Position numbers and translations under genes: made by a program. The notes beneath the pieces were generated by a model. It searched no databases, had not been told where the DNA came from, and worked only from the letters and a program-made list of their open reading frames with translations. This document shows, piece after piece, positions 15,835 through 25,113 of a DNA stretch of 64,000 nt. The stretch is from Planctomycetota bacterium (GTDB lineage: Bacteria > Planctomycetota > SZUA-567 > H5-PLA8), in the NCBI GenBank assembly GCA_015075375.1, contig JABTUM010000001.1:925201-989200 (forward strand), in the 5' to 3' direction. Within the stretch, counting starts at the first letter, position 1; each line of letters opens with the position of its first letter.

Positions 15835-16680
15835 ATGAATGCGTTCCTGCAAGCCTGGATCCTGCCGCCCGAATCGCCGGCCGAACCTTGGGTGTACATC
15901 ACGACGGCGGTGGTGGCGCTGGCGCTGACGGCGGTGAGCAAAGGCGGTTTCGGCGGCGGCGTGGGGATCGTCTCGGTGCCGCTGATGCTGCAGGTCGCGC
16001 CGGCGCATTTCGTGGTGGGGCTGTGGCTGCCCGTGCTGATCTCCTGCGACCTCGCGACGATTCACCACTATCCGAAGCAGTGGAGTCCGCGCGCGGCGTT
16101 TCAGCTCGCGCCGGGCATGCTGCTGGGCATCGCGGGTACGACGGTGCTGTTGAGCTGGGTGGTGACGAATCCGGATTCGCCCGAAACGAAGGCGACGCAG
16201 GCGCTGCACGAAGCCTGGCTGAAGCTGGGCATCGCGGCCGTGGGTTTCGTTTTCGTCGCGCTGCGCTGGGCGCCGCAGGCCAAGGAAGACGCGGAGCCCT
16301 GGAAACCCAACTGGCTCGTTTCGTTTCCCATCGGCTTCGTGGCGGGCGTGACGACCACCGTCGCGCACGCGGCAGGAACGATCATCACCATGTTTCTTTT
16401 GCCGCAAAAGCTCGACAAGCGGGTATTCGTCGGCACCACCGGGCGTTACTTTTTCGCGTTCAATTCGCTGAAGGTTCCGTTCATGCTTGCGATCGGCTGG
16501 ATCAACATCGACACGCTGAAGTACGGCCTGTGGCTGATGCTCCTCGCGCCGCTGGGGGTCGGTTTCGGTTCGTGGCTGAACCACCGCCTCAGCGCCGCGC
16601 GCTTTACGCAATGGATCTTCATTTTCCTGGTGCTGGCGTGCGGCAAACTGGTTTACGACGGGGTCCGGGTGATCTGGTAG
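15835..16680 (+). CDS. TauE/SafE family membrane transporter
   Basis: The 281-residue protein has about eight membrane helices and the family hallmark SKGGFGGGVGIVSVPLML near the N-terminus, repeated in weaker form in the second half (FPIGFVAGVTTTVAHAAGTI). The family exports sulfite, sulfoacetate or related organosulfur anions across the inner membrane. It follows the sigma-54 activator by 21 bases on the same strand, so it may be in the same transcript. The substrate cannot be read from sequence. Confidence 0.85.
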   Translation: MNAFLQAWILPPESPAEPWVYITTAVVALALTAVSKGGFGGGVGIVSVPLMLQVAPAHFVVGLWLPVLISCDLATIHHYPKQWSPRAAFQLAPGMLLGIAGTTVLLSWVVTNPDSPETKATQALHEAWLKLGIAAVGFVFVALRWAPQAKEDAEPWKPNWLVSFPIGFVAGVTTTVAHAAGTIITMFLLPQKLDKRVFVGTTGRYFFAFNSLKVPFMLAIGWINIDTLKYGLWLMLLAPLGVGFGSWLNHRLSAARFTQWIFIFLVLACGKLVYDGVRVIW

Positions 16681-16694
16681 CGCCGCATCCTTGC

Positions 16695-16754
16695 TGTCAA
16701 TAAAATGACAGACGCACCGACGCTCCGTTCGGCCGGGGTGTCATATTTTTGACG
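16695..16754. promoter_or_regulatory. Pair of TGTCA-N6-TGACR inverted repeats
   Basis: TGTCA-ATAAAA-TGACA (16695-16710) and TGTCA-TATTTT-TGACG (16739-16754) share half-sites, spacing and an AT-rich spacer, and are offset by 44 bases, about four helical turns. They stand 125 bases upstream of the five-gene aminotransferase operon. An operator pair for a dimeric regulator is the simplest reading. Confidence 0.45.
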
Positions 16755-16878
16755 GAATAGCCCGGCATATTAAAGGCAAGTCCTTTTCTGGTAGCCAGTT
16801 ACAGCATTTCGTTTCCCGGCATTCCGACGGTATGCGCGTTGCTATTGATGATCCCCGGTTCCAATCAGGGGATTGCCC

Positions 16879-18129
16879 ATGCCGACCGTATCCGCCACGT
16901 CGCTCGCCCCGCTGGCCCTCCACGGCGGGCCGCGCGCCAAGACGACTCCTTATAAGAGCGCGCCGCGCTTCGACGCCAACGAACTGCGCGAATTGCAGGA
17001 AGCGCTGGCGCAGGGGACGCTCTTTTACGCGTCCGGCCAAAAGACCAAGGACTTCTGCGCGCGTTTCGCCGCTCGGTACGGCGTGCGCCACGCGATCCCG
17101 TGCAGCAGCGGGACGGCGGCGCTGCATATCGCGCTGGGCGCGTGCGAGATCAAACCCGGCGACGAAGTAATCACCGCACCGATCACCGACATGGGGACGC
17201 TCTCGGCCATCCTGCTTTGCGGCGCGCTGCCCGTATTTGCGGATCTCGATCCGCATACGTACACGCTCGATCCGGCCGCGGTGGCCGAAAAGATTAGCCC
17301 GCGCACGGCGGCGATTCTGCCGGTGCATCTGACCGGCGCGCCGTGCGCGATGGATGCGTTGCGCGAACTGGCCGCGCGTCACGATCTTTGGCTGGTCGAA
17401 GATTGCGCGCAGGCGTATCTGACCGAATACAAGCGCCAGCTTTGCGGAACGCTGGGCGATCTGGGCTGCTTCTCGCTCAACGACTTCAAGCACATCGGGG
17501 CCGGCGACGGGGGCGTGGTGCTGACCAACGACGACGCGCTGGCGGCTCGCGCGCGGCTATTTTCCGACAAAGCGTACGACCGCAGCGGCGGCGCGCACAA
17601 CCCCGCGTTCATCGCGCCGAATTACCGGCTGACCGAACTTCAAGCGGCGGTGGGTCTGGCGCAACTGGCGAAGCTCGACGGCATCGTGGCGGCGCGGAGG
17701 CGCTACGGCGAACGGCTGCATCGCGGCCTGGAAAGCATCGCGGGGTTGCGGCCGCAGCGATTCGTCGAAGGCGGGCGCGGGAGCTTCTGGTTTTACATGC
17801 TGCGCGTGGACGAAGCCGTGCTGGGTCCGGCGGGCGCGTTCGTCGAGGCGCTCAAAGCCGAAGGCGTCAACGCGTCGGCGGGGTACATCGACCGCCCGGT
17901 GTATCTGTACGACCTGTTCGTGAACCGGCGCGGCTTCGGCGGTAGCGGCTTCCCGTTCGACCTCGCGCCGCACCTGCGCTACGAGGCCGGGCTGTGCCCG
18001 CGCGCGGAGGCGATCCTGCGCGACGCGGTGCGCGTGACGGTGCGCGAGTCGTTCGACGACGAGGATCTGGAACAGACGCTTTGGGGATTTCGGAAAGTGG
18101 CCGCGCATTTCGCGGCGCAACGGGCGTAA
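16879..18129 (+). CDS. DegT/DnrJ/EryC1-family PLP aminotransferase 1
   Basis: The ATG at 16879 gives 416 residues (a TTG two codons earlier is also in frame). Family landmarks are CSSGTAALHIAL (phosphate binding), Asp175 in VEDCAQAY (pyridine nitrogen) and the Schiff-base Lys204 in SLNDFKHIGAGDGG. These enzymes transaminate keto-sugars or keto-cyclitols. It opens an operon in which a second, distinct family member follows after 17 bases, then a deacetylase, an amidohydrolase and a ceramidase-like protein. The tandem suggests two successive transaminations or a heterodimer. The substrate is unknown. Confidence 0.9.
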   Translation: MPTVSATSLAPLALHGGPRAKTTPYKSAPRFDANELRELQEALAQGTLFYASGQKTKDFCARFAARYGVRHAIPCSSGTAALHIALGACEIKPGDEVITAPITDMGTLSAILLCGALPVFADLDPHTYTLDPAAVAEKISPRTAAILPVHLTGAPCAMDALRELAARHDLWLVEDCAQAYLTEYKRQLCGTLGDLGCFSLNDFKHIGAGDGGVVLTNDDALAARARLFSDKAYDRSGGAHNPAFIAPNYRLTELQAAVGLAQLAKLDGIVAARRRYGERLHRGLESIAGLRPQRFVEGGRGSFWFYMLRVDEAVLGPAGAFVEALKAEGVNASAGYIDRPVYLYDLFVNRRGFGGSGFPFDLAPHLRYEAGLCPRAEAILRDAVRVTVRESFDDEDLEQTLWGFRKVAAHFAAQRA

Positions 18130-18146
18130 ACAGGAAAGGGAGACGC

Positions 18147-19427
18147 ATGTCCACCGTGCTCAAGCCAAGTCCTTCCGTGGAACGTCTGGCCGCTCTGGGC
18201 GGCCCCAAGGCCGTCCAGGCGCCGGCGGGCGATCTGTTTAGCTGGCCGCAGATCGGGGCCGAAGACGAAGCCGCGGTGCTGGAGGTGCTGCGGCGCGGCG
18301 CGATGTCGGGCACCGACGTAACGCTTCAATTCGAGCAGGAGTTCGCGGCGTGGCACGGGGTGAAGTTCGCGCTCGCGCACCCCAACGGCACGGCGGCGAT
18401 TCTGGCGGCGCTTTACGGCTGCGGCGTGGGGCCGGGCGACGAAGTGATCGCGCCGAGTTTCACGTTTTGGGCGAGCTGCACGCAGGCGCTGAGCCTCGGG
18501 GCAAAGATCGTATTCGCCGAAGCGGAGCCCCATTCGCTTTGCATCGATCCGCGCGACGTCGAGAAGCGCATCACGCCGCGGACGAAAGCGATCGTGGCGA
18601 CGCACTACTGCGCGCACCCGGCCGATATGGATGCGCTGATGGCGCTTGCGCGGCCGCGCGGGATCAAGGTGATCGAGGACGTGAGCCACGCGCACGGCGC
18701 GCTTTATAAAGGTAGGCTTTGCGGCACGCTCGGGGACGCGGCGGGCATGAGCCTGATGAGCGGCAAATCGCTGATCGCCGGCGAAGCCGGGATGCTGATC
18801 ACCCAGGACCGGAAGGTCTTCGAGCGCGCCGTCGCATTCGGGCATTACGAGCGCACGCAGGCGAAGAGCAAGTATTTCACGGGCGAGCCGTATCTGACCG
18901 ATCCCGAACTGGCGAAGTACGCGGGGATTCCGCTGGGCGGATGCAAGCACCGGCTCAATCAGTTGTCCTCGGCGCTGGGGCGCGTGCAGCTCAAGCACTA
19001 CCCCCGGCGCATGGAAGCGATCCAGCGCGCGATGACGCGCTTCTGGGATCTGATCGAGCGCGAAGTCGAAAGCGGCGTGCGCGGGCACCGTCCCGCTCCC
19101 GGCAGCGGCAGCACGATGGGCGGCTGGTATTATCCGCACGGTTTGTACGAGCCCGAAAAGATGAACGGCGTGCCGGTGGCGCGTTTCTGCGCGATGGTGG
19201 CGGCCGAAGGGATGGATTGCGGCCCGGGCGCGAATGTGCCGCTGCATTTGCATCCGCTTTTCGCCGATCGTGGCTGCGTCATCGAGCCGCTTCCGGTGAC
19301 CGAATCGCTGCCCGGGCGCTGCTTCGGGGTGCCGTGGTTCAAGCACGACCGCGCGGAGCAGATCGAAGCGTACGCGCGCGGCGTGGTGAAGGTGGTCCGC
19401 GCCATTCAACGCGGCGAGGCACGCTGA
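18147..19427 (+). CDS. DegT/DnrJ/EryC1-family PLP aminotransferase 2
   Basis: The ATG at 18147 with AAAGGGAG upstream gives 426 residues. Landmarks are HPNGTAAILAALYG, Asp178 in IEDVSHAHGA and Lys207 in SLMSGKSLIAGEAG. The sequence differs enough from its neighbour that a recent duplication is unlikely. The GSGSTMGGWYY segment and long C-terminal half are typical of the StrS subgroup acting on aminocyclitols or amino sugars (family knowledge; the specific reaction is not implied). The next gene begins two bases after the stop, implying coupling. Confidence 0.9.
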   Translation: MSTVLKPSPSVERLAALGGPKAVQAPAGDLFSWPQIGAEDEAAVLEVLRRGAMSGTDVTLQFEQEFAAWHGVKFALAHPNGTAAILAALYGCGVGPGDEVIAPSFTFWASCTQALSLGAKIVFAEAEPHSLCIDPRDVEKRITPRTKAIVATHYCAHPADMDALMALARPRGIKVIEDVSHAHGALYKGRLCGTLGDAAGMSLMSGKSLIAGEAGMLITQDRKVFERAVAFGHYERTQAKSKYFTGEPYLTDPELAKYAGIPLGGCKHRLNQLSSALGRVQLKHYPRRMEAIQRAMTRFWDLIEREVESGVRGHRPAPGSGSTMGGWYYPHGLYEPEKMNGVPVARFCAMVAAEGMDCGPGANVPLHLHPLFADRGCVIEPLPVTESLPGRCFGVPWFKHDRAEQIEAYARGVVKVVRAIQRGEAR

Positions 19428-19429
19428 AC

Positions 19430-20197
19430 ATGGACGCCCGAGCCCGGCCGGCATGGCCGAACGGAGCCGAGTGCGCCGTCTCGCTTACCTTCGACGACGG
19501 CATGGAGTCGCAGCTCAGCCGCGCCGTTCCGCTGATGAACCGCTTGGGGTTGCGCGGCACTTTTTATCTGAATACGCCGGGCGACGCCTGGCGCGAGCGG
19601 CTGGAGCCGTGGAAGGCGGTGGTCCAGGCCGGGCACGAAGCGGGGAACCACACGTGCTCGCACTACTGCGGGCGCAGCGCCATGGGGCGCGACTTCGGCC
19701 TCGAGAACATCACGCTGGAGCAAATGGAGCGGGATATTCTCGAATGCGAGCGGCGGTTGGGGGAGGTGCTTGGCGCGCGCCCGCGCAGCTTCTGTTATCC
19801 GTGCTACGACCATCACGTGGGCGAAGGCGCCGAACGCCAGAGCTACGTGCCGCTGGTGGCGAAGCATTTCGGCTGCGGGCGGGGCAAGTTCAACGGGACG
19901 CACCACCTTAATTATCCGGCGGTTTGCGACCTGGCTCACGTCGGCTCGCATGCCTGCGAGCGCATGGGCGGGCACGAATTGCTGGGACTGTGCGCACGCG
20001 CCGCGGACCAGGGGGCGTGGACGGTGCTCACTTTTCATGGCATTCTGGAAGGGCACATCAGCGTGAACGAGGTGGACTTCCGCGAGCTGTGCGAGCATTT
20101 GGCGCGGCATCCCAAGCGCTACTGGGTCGCGCCGGTGGTGGAAGTCGCCGCATTCGTGCGCGCGTGGCGCGGACAAGCCGTAAAGTCGAACTCCTAA
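19430..20197 (+). CDS. Polysaccharide deacetylase (NodB-type carbohydrate esterase 4)
   Basis: The 255-residue protein has no signal peptide. NodB motifs in order: SLTFDDGMES (metal and catalytic Asp), GHEAGNHTCSHYC (metal histidines in H-x3-H), PRSFCYPCYDHH (motif 3, diverged) and VLTFHGILEG (motif 5 histidine). The fold removes N-acetyl groups from amino sugars. In this operon a cytoplasmic enzyme could deacetylate a small N-acetylated intermediate made or used by the aminotransferases; that is inference. It starts two bases after the preceding stop. Confidence 0.85.
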   Translation: MDARARPAWPNGAECAVSLTFDDGMESQLSRAVPLMNRLGLRGTFYLNTPGDAWRERLEPWKAVVQAGHEAGNHTCSHYCGRSAMGRDFGLENITLEQMERDILECERRLGEVLGARPRSFCYPCYDHHVGEGAERQSYVPLVAKHFGCGRGKFNGTHHLNYPAVCDLAHVGSHACERMGGHELLGLCARAADQGAWTVLTFHGILEGHISVNEVDFRELCEHLARHPKRYWVAPVVEVAAFVRAWRGQAVKSNS

Positions 20198-20213
20198 AGG
20201 AAGCGCGTTCCCC

Positions 20214-21077
20214 ATGCTCATCGACAGCCATCAGCACACCAACTGGCACGGCAAGGATTGCGCCGCGGTCGTGGCGGACATGGACCGCGCGGGCATCGAC
20301 GTCTCGTGGCTGCTTTCGTGGGAGGTGCCCGAACACGAGTACGATCCCGGGTACTACCACGTATTCGATCCGCGCGACGTCGGGCTTCCGTTCACGCGGA
20401 TCGTGGAGGCCTGTACTCGATTTCCGAGCCGATTCGTCGCCGGATATGCGCCCGATCCGCGCCGGCACGACTGCATCGAGCGGCTCGAAGCGGCCGTGCG
20501 CATGCACGGCGTGAAGGTGTACGGGGAGCTGAAAGTCCGCATTCTGTTCGACGATCCGGACGTGTTGCGCGTCTTCAGGCGCTGCGGCGAGTTGAAATTA
20601 CCGGTCGTTTTTCACATCGATATTCCGGCGCGCGAGCGCCCCAAGCCGCCCGCGCGCGATTACTGGTACTGCGTCGATATCGACCGGCTGGAGACGGCGC
20701 TGAAGGCTTGCCCCGAGACGATTTTCGTCGGGCACGCGCCGGGGTTCTGGCGCCACATCAGCGGCGACGGTTACACCGCGCCGGAGGCGTATCCCAAGGG
20801 CGAGGTGACGCCCGGGGGGCGCGTGCAGGCTTTGATGCGCCAGTACCCGAATCTTTATGCCGACCTCAGCGCCGGATCGGGGCTCACCGCGATCAGCCGG
20901 CCGCCGCAAGGCCAAGGCAGAGCGTTTCTGCTCGAGTTCCAGGACCGCCTGCTCTTCGGACGCGACTGCTTCGACGACCGGCTCATGGATTGCCTGAAGA
21001 CTCAGGATTTACCGCGCGAAGCGTTCGATAAAATCACGCACCGCAACGCGCTGAGGCTCGTGCCGCTCGAGCGCTGA
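20214..21077 (+). CDS. Amidohydrolase-related TIM-barrel metal hydrolase
   Basis: The 287-residue protein opens with MLIDSHQHTNWHG, the H-x-H metal motif of the amidohydrolase 2 (PF04909-like) family. Later barrel strands give LPVVFHIDI, TIFVGHAPGFW and LLFGRDCFDD, each supplying expected metal-site or catalytic residues. Members include decarboxylases and lactone or amide hydrolases. The gene is 16 bases downstream of the deacetylase and 14 upstream of the ceramidase-like gene, firmly within the operon. The substrate is not evident. Confidence 0.82.
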   Translation: MLIDSHQHTNWHGKDCAAVVADMDRAGIDVSWLLSWEVPEHEYDPGYYHVFDPRDVGLPFTRIVEACTRFPSRFVAGYAPDPRRHDCIERLEAAVRMHGVKVYGELKVRILFDDPDVLRVFRRCGELKLPVVFHIDIPARERPKPPARDYWYCVDIDRLETALKACPETIFVGHAPGFWRHISGDGYTAPEAYPKGEVTPGGRVQALMRQYPNLYADLSAGSGLTAISRPPQGQGRAFLLEFQDRLLFGRDCFDDRLMDCLKTQDLPREAFDKITHRNALRLVPLER

Positions 21078-21091
21078 ACGGAGGACGCCTT

Positions 21092-22315
21092 ATGCTGCGC
21101 GCGGGCGCCGCAAGCTTGGAGATCACGCCGTTCGCGGGCGGCCCCATGGCCGGCTACGCCGACCGTAGCGGCGGGAGCGTAAGCGTGCGCGATCCTCTGC
21201 GCGCCGAAGCGCTGGTGCTCGACGACGGGCGCGGCCCCTGCGCGATCGTGACCGCCGATCTGATCGGCTTCGACGCGAGCACCTCGGCCGCCGTGCGCGC
21301 GGCGGTGCAACGCCGCTGCGGGATCGCGCCCGACCGCGTCATGCTGGCCGGCACGCACACGCATTGGGGTCCGGAGCTGCGCGAGATGCGCCTCGCGCCG
21401 GAGTCGCCGCTGCATGCGCAGCACGAAGCGTATCTGATCACGCTCACCGAGCGCATCGCCGAGGCGGTGCAGCGCGCGCACGAGCGCCAGCGTCCCGCGC
21501 GCGCGGGCGCCGCATCGACCGGCGCCGCGGGGCTTGCCTTCAACCGCCGCATCGTGACGAACGGTTCGTGCGAGATGGCTTTCCGGCTGCCGCCCGAGCA
21601 GCTTGCGCGCGCGACCGGGCCGGTGGATCCGGAGTTGAGCGTGCTGCGCATCTCCGATTCTTCCGGCGGCGATACGATCGCGACGCTGCTGAACTTCGGC
21701 TGCCATCCCGTCTGCAGCACCGATCGCCCCGGCGAACTCTCGGCGGATTATCCCGGCCATGCCAAGCGCTTGATCGAGCGCGAACTGGGCGGCGTGGCGC
21801 TTTTCGCGCTGGGTTGCGCCGGCGACGTGGTGCCCGCGCGGCGCGGCGGCGACGCGGCGCTCGAACTGGGCCGCGCCGTCGGCGGCCTGGCCCTGCGCGC
21901 GCTCGCGGGCCTCGAGACCAACGGCGAACATGCGCTGGCTTGCGCGCGGCGCATGCTGGCGCTCCCGCTGCGCGATCTGGCTTCGGCTCAGGAGCCCGAA
22001 CGCGTACGGCGCTTCTTCTCCGAGTGGGCGGGCAAGCGCGAGCGCGCCGTGGAGCTGCAAGCGTTCCGTCTCGGCCCGTGGCCGCTGGTGGCGCTGCCCG
22101 GCGAGATTCTTGCGGCTTCGGGGTTGGATCTGAAACGCCGGCTGGCGGCGCGTCCGGCCTTCACGCTCACGATGGCGAACACCTCGGCCGGCTATTTTCC
22201 GCGGCGCGAGAGCTTTGCCGAAGGCGGTTACGAACCGACGGCGAGCTGCTTCGAGCCCGGCAGCGCGGAACGGCTGATCGACGAAGCGGCGGCGCTGGCA
22301 AGCGATTTGGCCTAG
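21092..22315 (+). CDS. Neutral/alkaline ceramidase N-terminal-domain-like hydrolase
   Basis: The 407-residue protein opens with GAASLEITPF and AGYADRSGG, typical of the family in PVC bacteria. Zinc ligands appear in LAGTHTHWGPEL (H-x-H) and LLNFGCHPVCS. It is about 250 residues shorter than bona fide ceramidases and lacks their C-terminal domain. There is no signal peptide. Short forms of this family are widespread in planctomycete-like genomes with unassigned amidase-like roles. As the last gene of the five-gene operon it may cleave an amide or ester of the same metabolite. Confidence 0.82.
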   Translation: MLRAGAASLEITPFAGGPMAGYADRSGGSVSVRDPLRAEALVLDDGRGPCAIVTADLIGFDASTSAAVRAAVQRRCGIAPDRVMLAGTHTHWGPELREMRLAPESPLHAQHEAYLITLTERIAEAVQRAHERQRPARAGAASTGAAGLAFNRRIVTNGSCEMAFRLPPEQLARATGPVDPELSVLRISDSSGGDTIATLLNFGCHPVCSTDRPGELSADYPGHAKRLIERELGGVALFALGCAGDVVPARRGGDAALELGRAVGGLALRALAGLETNGEHALACARRMLALPLRDLASAQEPERVRRFFSEWAGKRERAVELQAFRLGPWPLVALPGEILAASGLDLKRRLAARPAFTLTMANTSAGYFPRRESFAEGGYEPTASCFEPGSAERLIDEAAALASDLA

Positions 22316-22319
22316 CCCA

Positions 22320-22988
22320 TCAGCTCCGCCAGAGAAGAACCAGCCCGCTGCCCCACAGACCCAAGAGCATCACCATAGCCATCAGCGCGCGGAGCGAGAA
22401 GCGGAATGGTTCGGGTAAAGGCGGCTCGAGTTCGTTCTTGCCATGCCACATGCTAACGGTCGAGATGGTCAACCAAGAGCCTACGCCGCAGCCGGCAAGA
22501 CTCGTAATCAACTGTAGCGCATGAACGTCATTTGCGGGAAAGCTTGCGGTGCTGGACAGCAACTGAAACAAGGCGAATAGGAAAACAGCAATCAGCACGA
22601 AGGCGCCGCCCCGGTGTGTTCGTTTGGTGCGGCGTTCTGCGCCCCAAAGATCGTTCCAAAGGAGGGGCAGCAGTACGAAGGGGAATGCGAGAACCGCAGC
22701 CAAGACATGGAGCAGGCCATTGCGCCCCGACACCGTCCCGGCGTGCTGGCGGTAGGCTTCTCGTCCCACGCTCAACCCAACAACGACCGAGAGCGTAACG
22801 AGCACGTATGCGACTCGAAGGTAGCCCCTGGAGGTAGGTTGTGCGTACCGATCGCGGTCCGGAGGATAGTTCGAATCGTCGTGGACTTGTGGCAAGAACG
22901 CCGCATTCGCGGCCAGCGTGAGGATCACGCACGCGCCCAGCCCGAAAAGCTCGCACGCTCGCGGGCCGCGCTTCTTGCCCGACGTCAT
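22320..22988 (-). CDS. Integral membrane protein of unknown function
   Basis: The 222-residue protein has five or six membrane helices (for example VAYVLVTLSVVVGLSVG, LLHVLAAVLAFPFVLLPLLW, FVLIAVFLFALFQLL and a final MVMLLGLWGSGLVLLW). It starts seven bases after the stop of the TolC-like gene on the same strand, so the two are probably one operon. No family is recognised. A role with the exporter is inferred from position only. Confidence 0.65.
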   Translation of the reverse strand: MTSGKKRGPRACELFGLGACVILTLAANAAFLPQVHDDSNYPPDRDRYAQPTSRGYLRVAYVLVTLSVVVGLSVGREAYRQHAGTVSGRNGLLHVLAAVLAFPFVLLPLLWNDLWGAERRTKRTHRGGAFVLIAVFLFALFQLLSSTASFPANDVHALQLITSLAGCGVGSWLTISTVSMWHGKNELEPPLPEPFRFSLRALMAMVMLLGLWGSGLVLLWRS

Positions 22989-22995
22989 GCGTATG

Positions 22996-25113
22996 CTACT
23001 CCCGCAGTTCTTCCGCCGGAATGTACTGCGCTTCGGCCGGCTTCTTCGCGTCGAGCTTGCTGCGGTACTCGAACGGATCGTCTTCGGGCAGCGGGTTCGG
23101 ATCGGGCGCGCGTTCGGGCTGGCCCTTCTCGCCCAGGGTCGGCGGGAGCGAGCTGTCCACGAGGCCGCCGGCGCCGCGCGCTTCCAGTTCCACGCGTCCC
23201 GTGGGCTTCCCGACCACCGTCTCCAACTCGGCCAGGCGCACCACGTAGTCGAGGCGGCGGTTGATGAAGTCGGTCTTCGCGGCGAGCAGGTTGTCTTCGG
23301 CGCGGATCACGTCGAAGCTGTCTTTCAGACCGCGCTCGAAGCTGATCTGCGCGGCTTCCACCGAACGCTTGGCTTGTTCGACTTTTTTGCCTTGGATCAG
23401 GATGCTCTTTTCGGTCTCGCGCAGCGTGCGCAGGATGACGCGCACGTCCAGGTGGACCTGCTGGCGCGCCTGCTTGAGCGAGATTTCGGAACGCTGCAGG
23501 TTCAGGAGCGCGCGCTCGTAGGCCGCGCGGTCGGGAATCTTGCCCCACGGCAGGGTGTAGCGCAGTTCGGCGGAGTAATCGTAATCTTCCAGCCCGTGCG
23601 ATTCGGCCAGCGAGTTCCCGCTGTGGCTGCGCCCGTAGCCGGCGACCAAGTCGATCTGGTGGCCCAGGCCGTCCTTGGCCAGCATCGTGTTGAGCTTGCG
23701 GATCGCCATGCTGCGGCGGCTGTTCAGCACATCCAGGCGGTTCTCCAGCGCCTCGGAGAGGATCACCTTCTCGTCGAAGCGCGTGGCCTGGAACATCACG
23801 GCGGGCTTGCCGATGGGATCGCCGACGACGCTGGTCTTGATCTTCGTCCCGTCCGGGCGCGTGACTTCCTGCTCCCCGACCGAACGCTTGACCAGCAGCA
23901 CCGTGCCCGACTTCTCGTCGGTTTCGATGCGGATGTCTTCGGTCTTGGCCGGGTTCTCGCCGAACTCCACCGCTTCCTTGACCACGCCGACCAGTTCTTC
24001 CAGATCCACGTCCATGATCTGCTTCAGCGCGTCGAAGGCGTTGGCCAGCGCGCGGTCGTTGGCGGTGAGCGCCAGTTCGCGGTCGGCGAGCTGCACTTCG
24101 GCGTTGAAGACTTCCAGCAGCGTGACCTGTCCGGCGCGTTCGCGCGCGCGCGTCAGGCGCAGGAAGGTCTGCGCGGAATCCACGGCGCGGTGGTTGACTT
24201 CCAGGGTCTGCAACTGGCGCACGCAGTTCGCGTAGGCGGTGCGCACCTGGAAGATCAGGTCCTGCACGTCCAGTTCCAGATTGCCGCGGCTGATCAGTTT
24301 GGTCAGGCGCGCGACGCGGATGTCGTGCATGCCCACGTCGAAGCCGGCGCCGCGCCAGAGCGGCTGGACGACGCTCAGGTCGAACGCCGTCGAACGCGAG
24401 CCCGGGCCGCTGGGCGTCGAGATGCTTTCCGAGCCGCTTAACGTGACTCGCGTGCCCCACGGCGCGACCTGCGTGATGCTCGCCGAAAGCCCCTGCGAAT
24501 TGGAATGCTCTTCATCCGCTCGCGAACCGCTGTGGCCGACCGAAAGATCGAACTTCGGGCGGAACTCCGACCAAGCCAGATTCAGGTCGATGTCCGATGC
24601 GCGGTCGTCGATCCGCGAAAGGCGCAGCCCCAGGTTATTCTGGACCGCGATCTCGATGCATTCGTCCAAGGTCAGGATCAGTTCCTGTCCGGGCTTGGCG
24701 GCCGCTCCGGCCACCGCGCCGGCTTCTTCGCCTTCGCCCACCGGCGCGCCGGGCTCGTCCGCGGCGCCGCCTTCCGGCGCGGGCTTGGCTCCCGCGGGCT
24801 TTTCCATTTCCTGCTGCAAGCGGATGATGCGGGCCTGGATCAGACCTTCTTCGGGCCGCTTATGCAGCGCCGCCAGGAGGCGAGCTTCTTCCAGCGTGGC
24901 CAGCGCGCGGGTGCCTTCGCCGGCTTCCTGCTTGCGTTGCGCCTCGAGGATCAGGGCGGCCAGCTTCTGCGTGACCGCGGCTTCGCGGTCTTCGACCGGC
25001 GCTTCGCCCACCGCGGGCGCGGCATCTTCGGCCGCCACGCGGAGGGACCCGGCCGCTGCGAGGCCAAACGCCACGCTCAGACAAAGTACGTTTGCGTATC
25101 GAAAGCGAAGCAC
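22996..25113 (-). CDS. TolC-family outer-membrane efflux protein
   Basis: The frame is open from 25188, but AAGGGAG lies five bases upstream of a GTG at 25113, giving 705 residues starting directly with a signal peptide (VLRFRYANVLCLSVAFGLAA). Residues about 30-125 form an alanine/glutamate-rich helical extension absent from classical TolC. The OEP domain follows, starting LTLDECIEIAVQNNLGLRL, with the two repeat halves separated by an insertion. Long coiled helices such as QARQQVHLDVRVILRTLRET and RGLKDSFDVIRAEDNLLAAK are typical. It forms the outer-membrane channel of tripartite exporters; no pump or adaptor gene is in the window. Confidence 0.86.
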   Translation of the reverse strand: MLRFRYANVLCLSVAFGLAAAGSLRVAAEDAAPAVGEAPVEDREAAVTQKLAALILEAQRKQEAGEGTRALATLEEARLLAALHKRPEEGLIQARIIRLQQEMEKPAGAKPAPEGGAADEPGAPVGEGEEAGAVAGAAAKPGQELILTLDECIEIAVQNNLGLRLSRIDDRASDIDLNLAWSEFRPKFDLSVGHSGSRADEEHSNSQGLSASITQVAPWGTRVTLSGSESISTPSGPGSRSTAFDLSVVQPLWRGAGFDVGMHDIRVARLTKLISRGNLELDVQDLIFQVRTAYANCVRQLQTLEVNHRAVDSAQTFLRLTRARERAGQVTLLEVFNAEVQLADRELALTANDRALANAFDALKQIMDVDLEELVGVVKEAVEFGENPAKTEDIRIETDEKSGTVLLVKRSVGEQEVTRPDGTKIKTSVVGDPIGKPAVMFQATRFDEKVILSEALENRLDVLNSRRSMAIRKLNTMLAKDGLGHQIDLVAGYGRSHSGNSLAESHGLEDYDYSAELRYTLPWGKIPDRAAYERALLNLQRSEISLKQARQQVHLDVRVILRTLRETEKSILIQGKKVEQAKRSVEAAQISFERGLKDSFDVIRAEDNLLAAKTDFINRRLDYVVRLAELETVVGKPTGRVELEARGAGGLVDSSLPPTLGEKGQPERAPDPNPLPEDDPFEYRSKLDAKKPAEAQYIPAEELRE

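Noticed and set aside
14347..16611. 754-residue antisense frame opposite the sigma-54 activator and TauE genes
   Set aside because: It is composed of Arg/His/Gln-rich low-complexity translation, the usual shadow of GC-rich coding DNA. Both sense genes have intact family motifs.
16879..19427. Tandem DegT genes as a recent duplication
   Set aside because: The two proteins share only family landmarks. The sequences around the catalytic Lys (NDFKHIGAG and SGKSLIAGE) differ too much for a recent copy.
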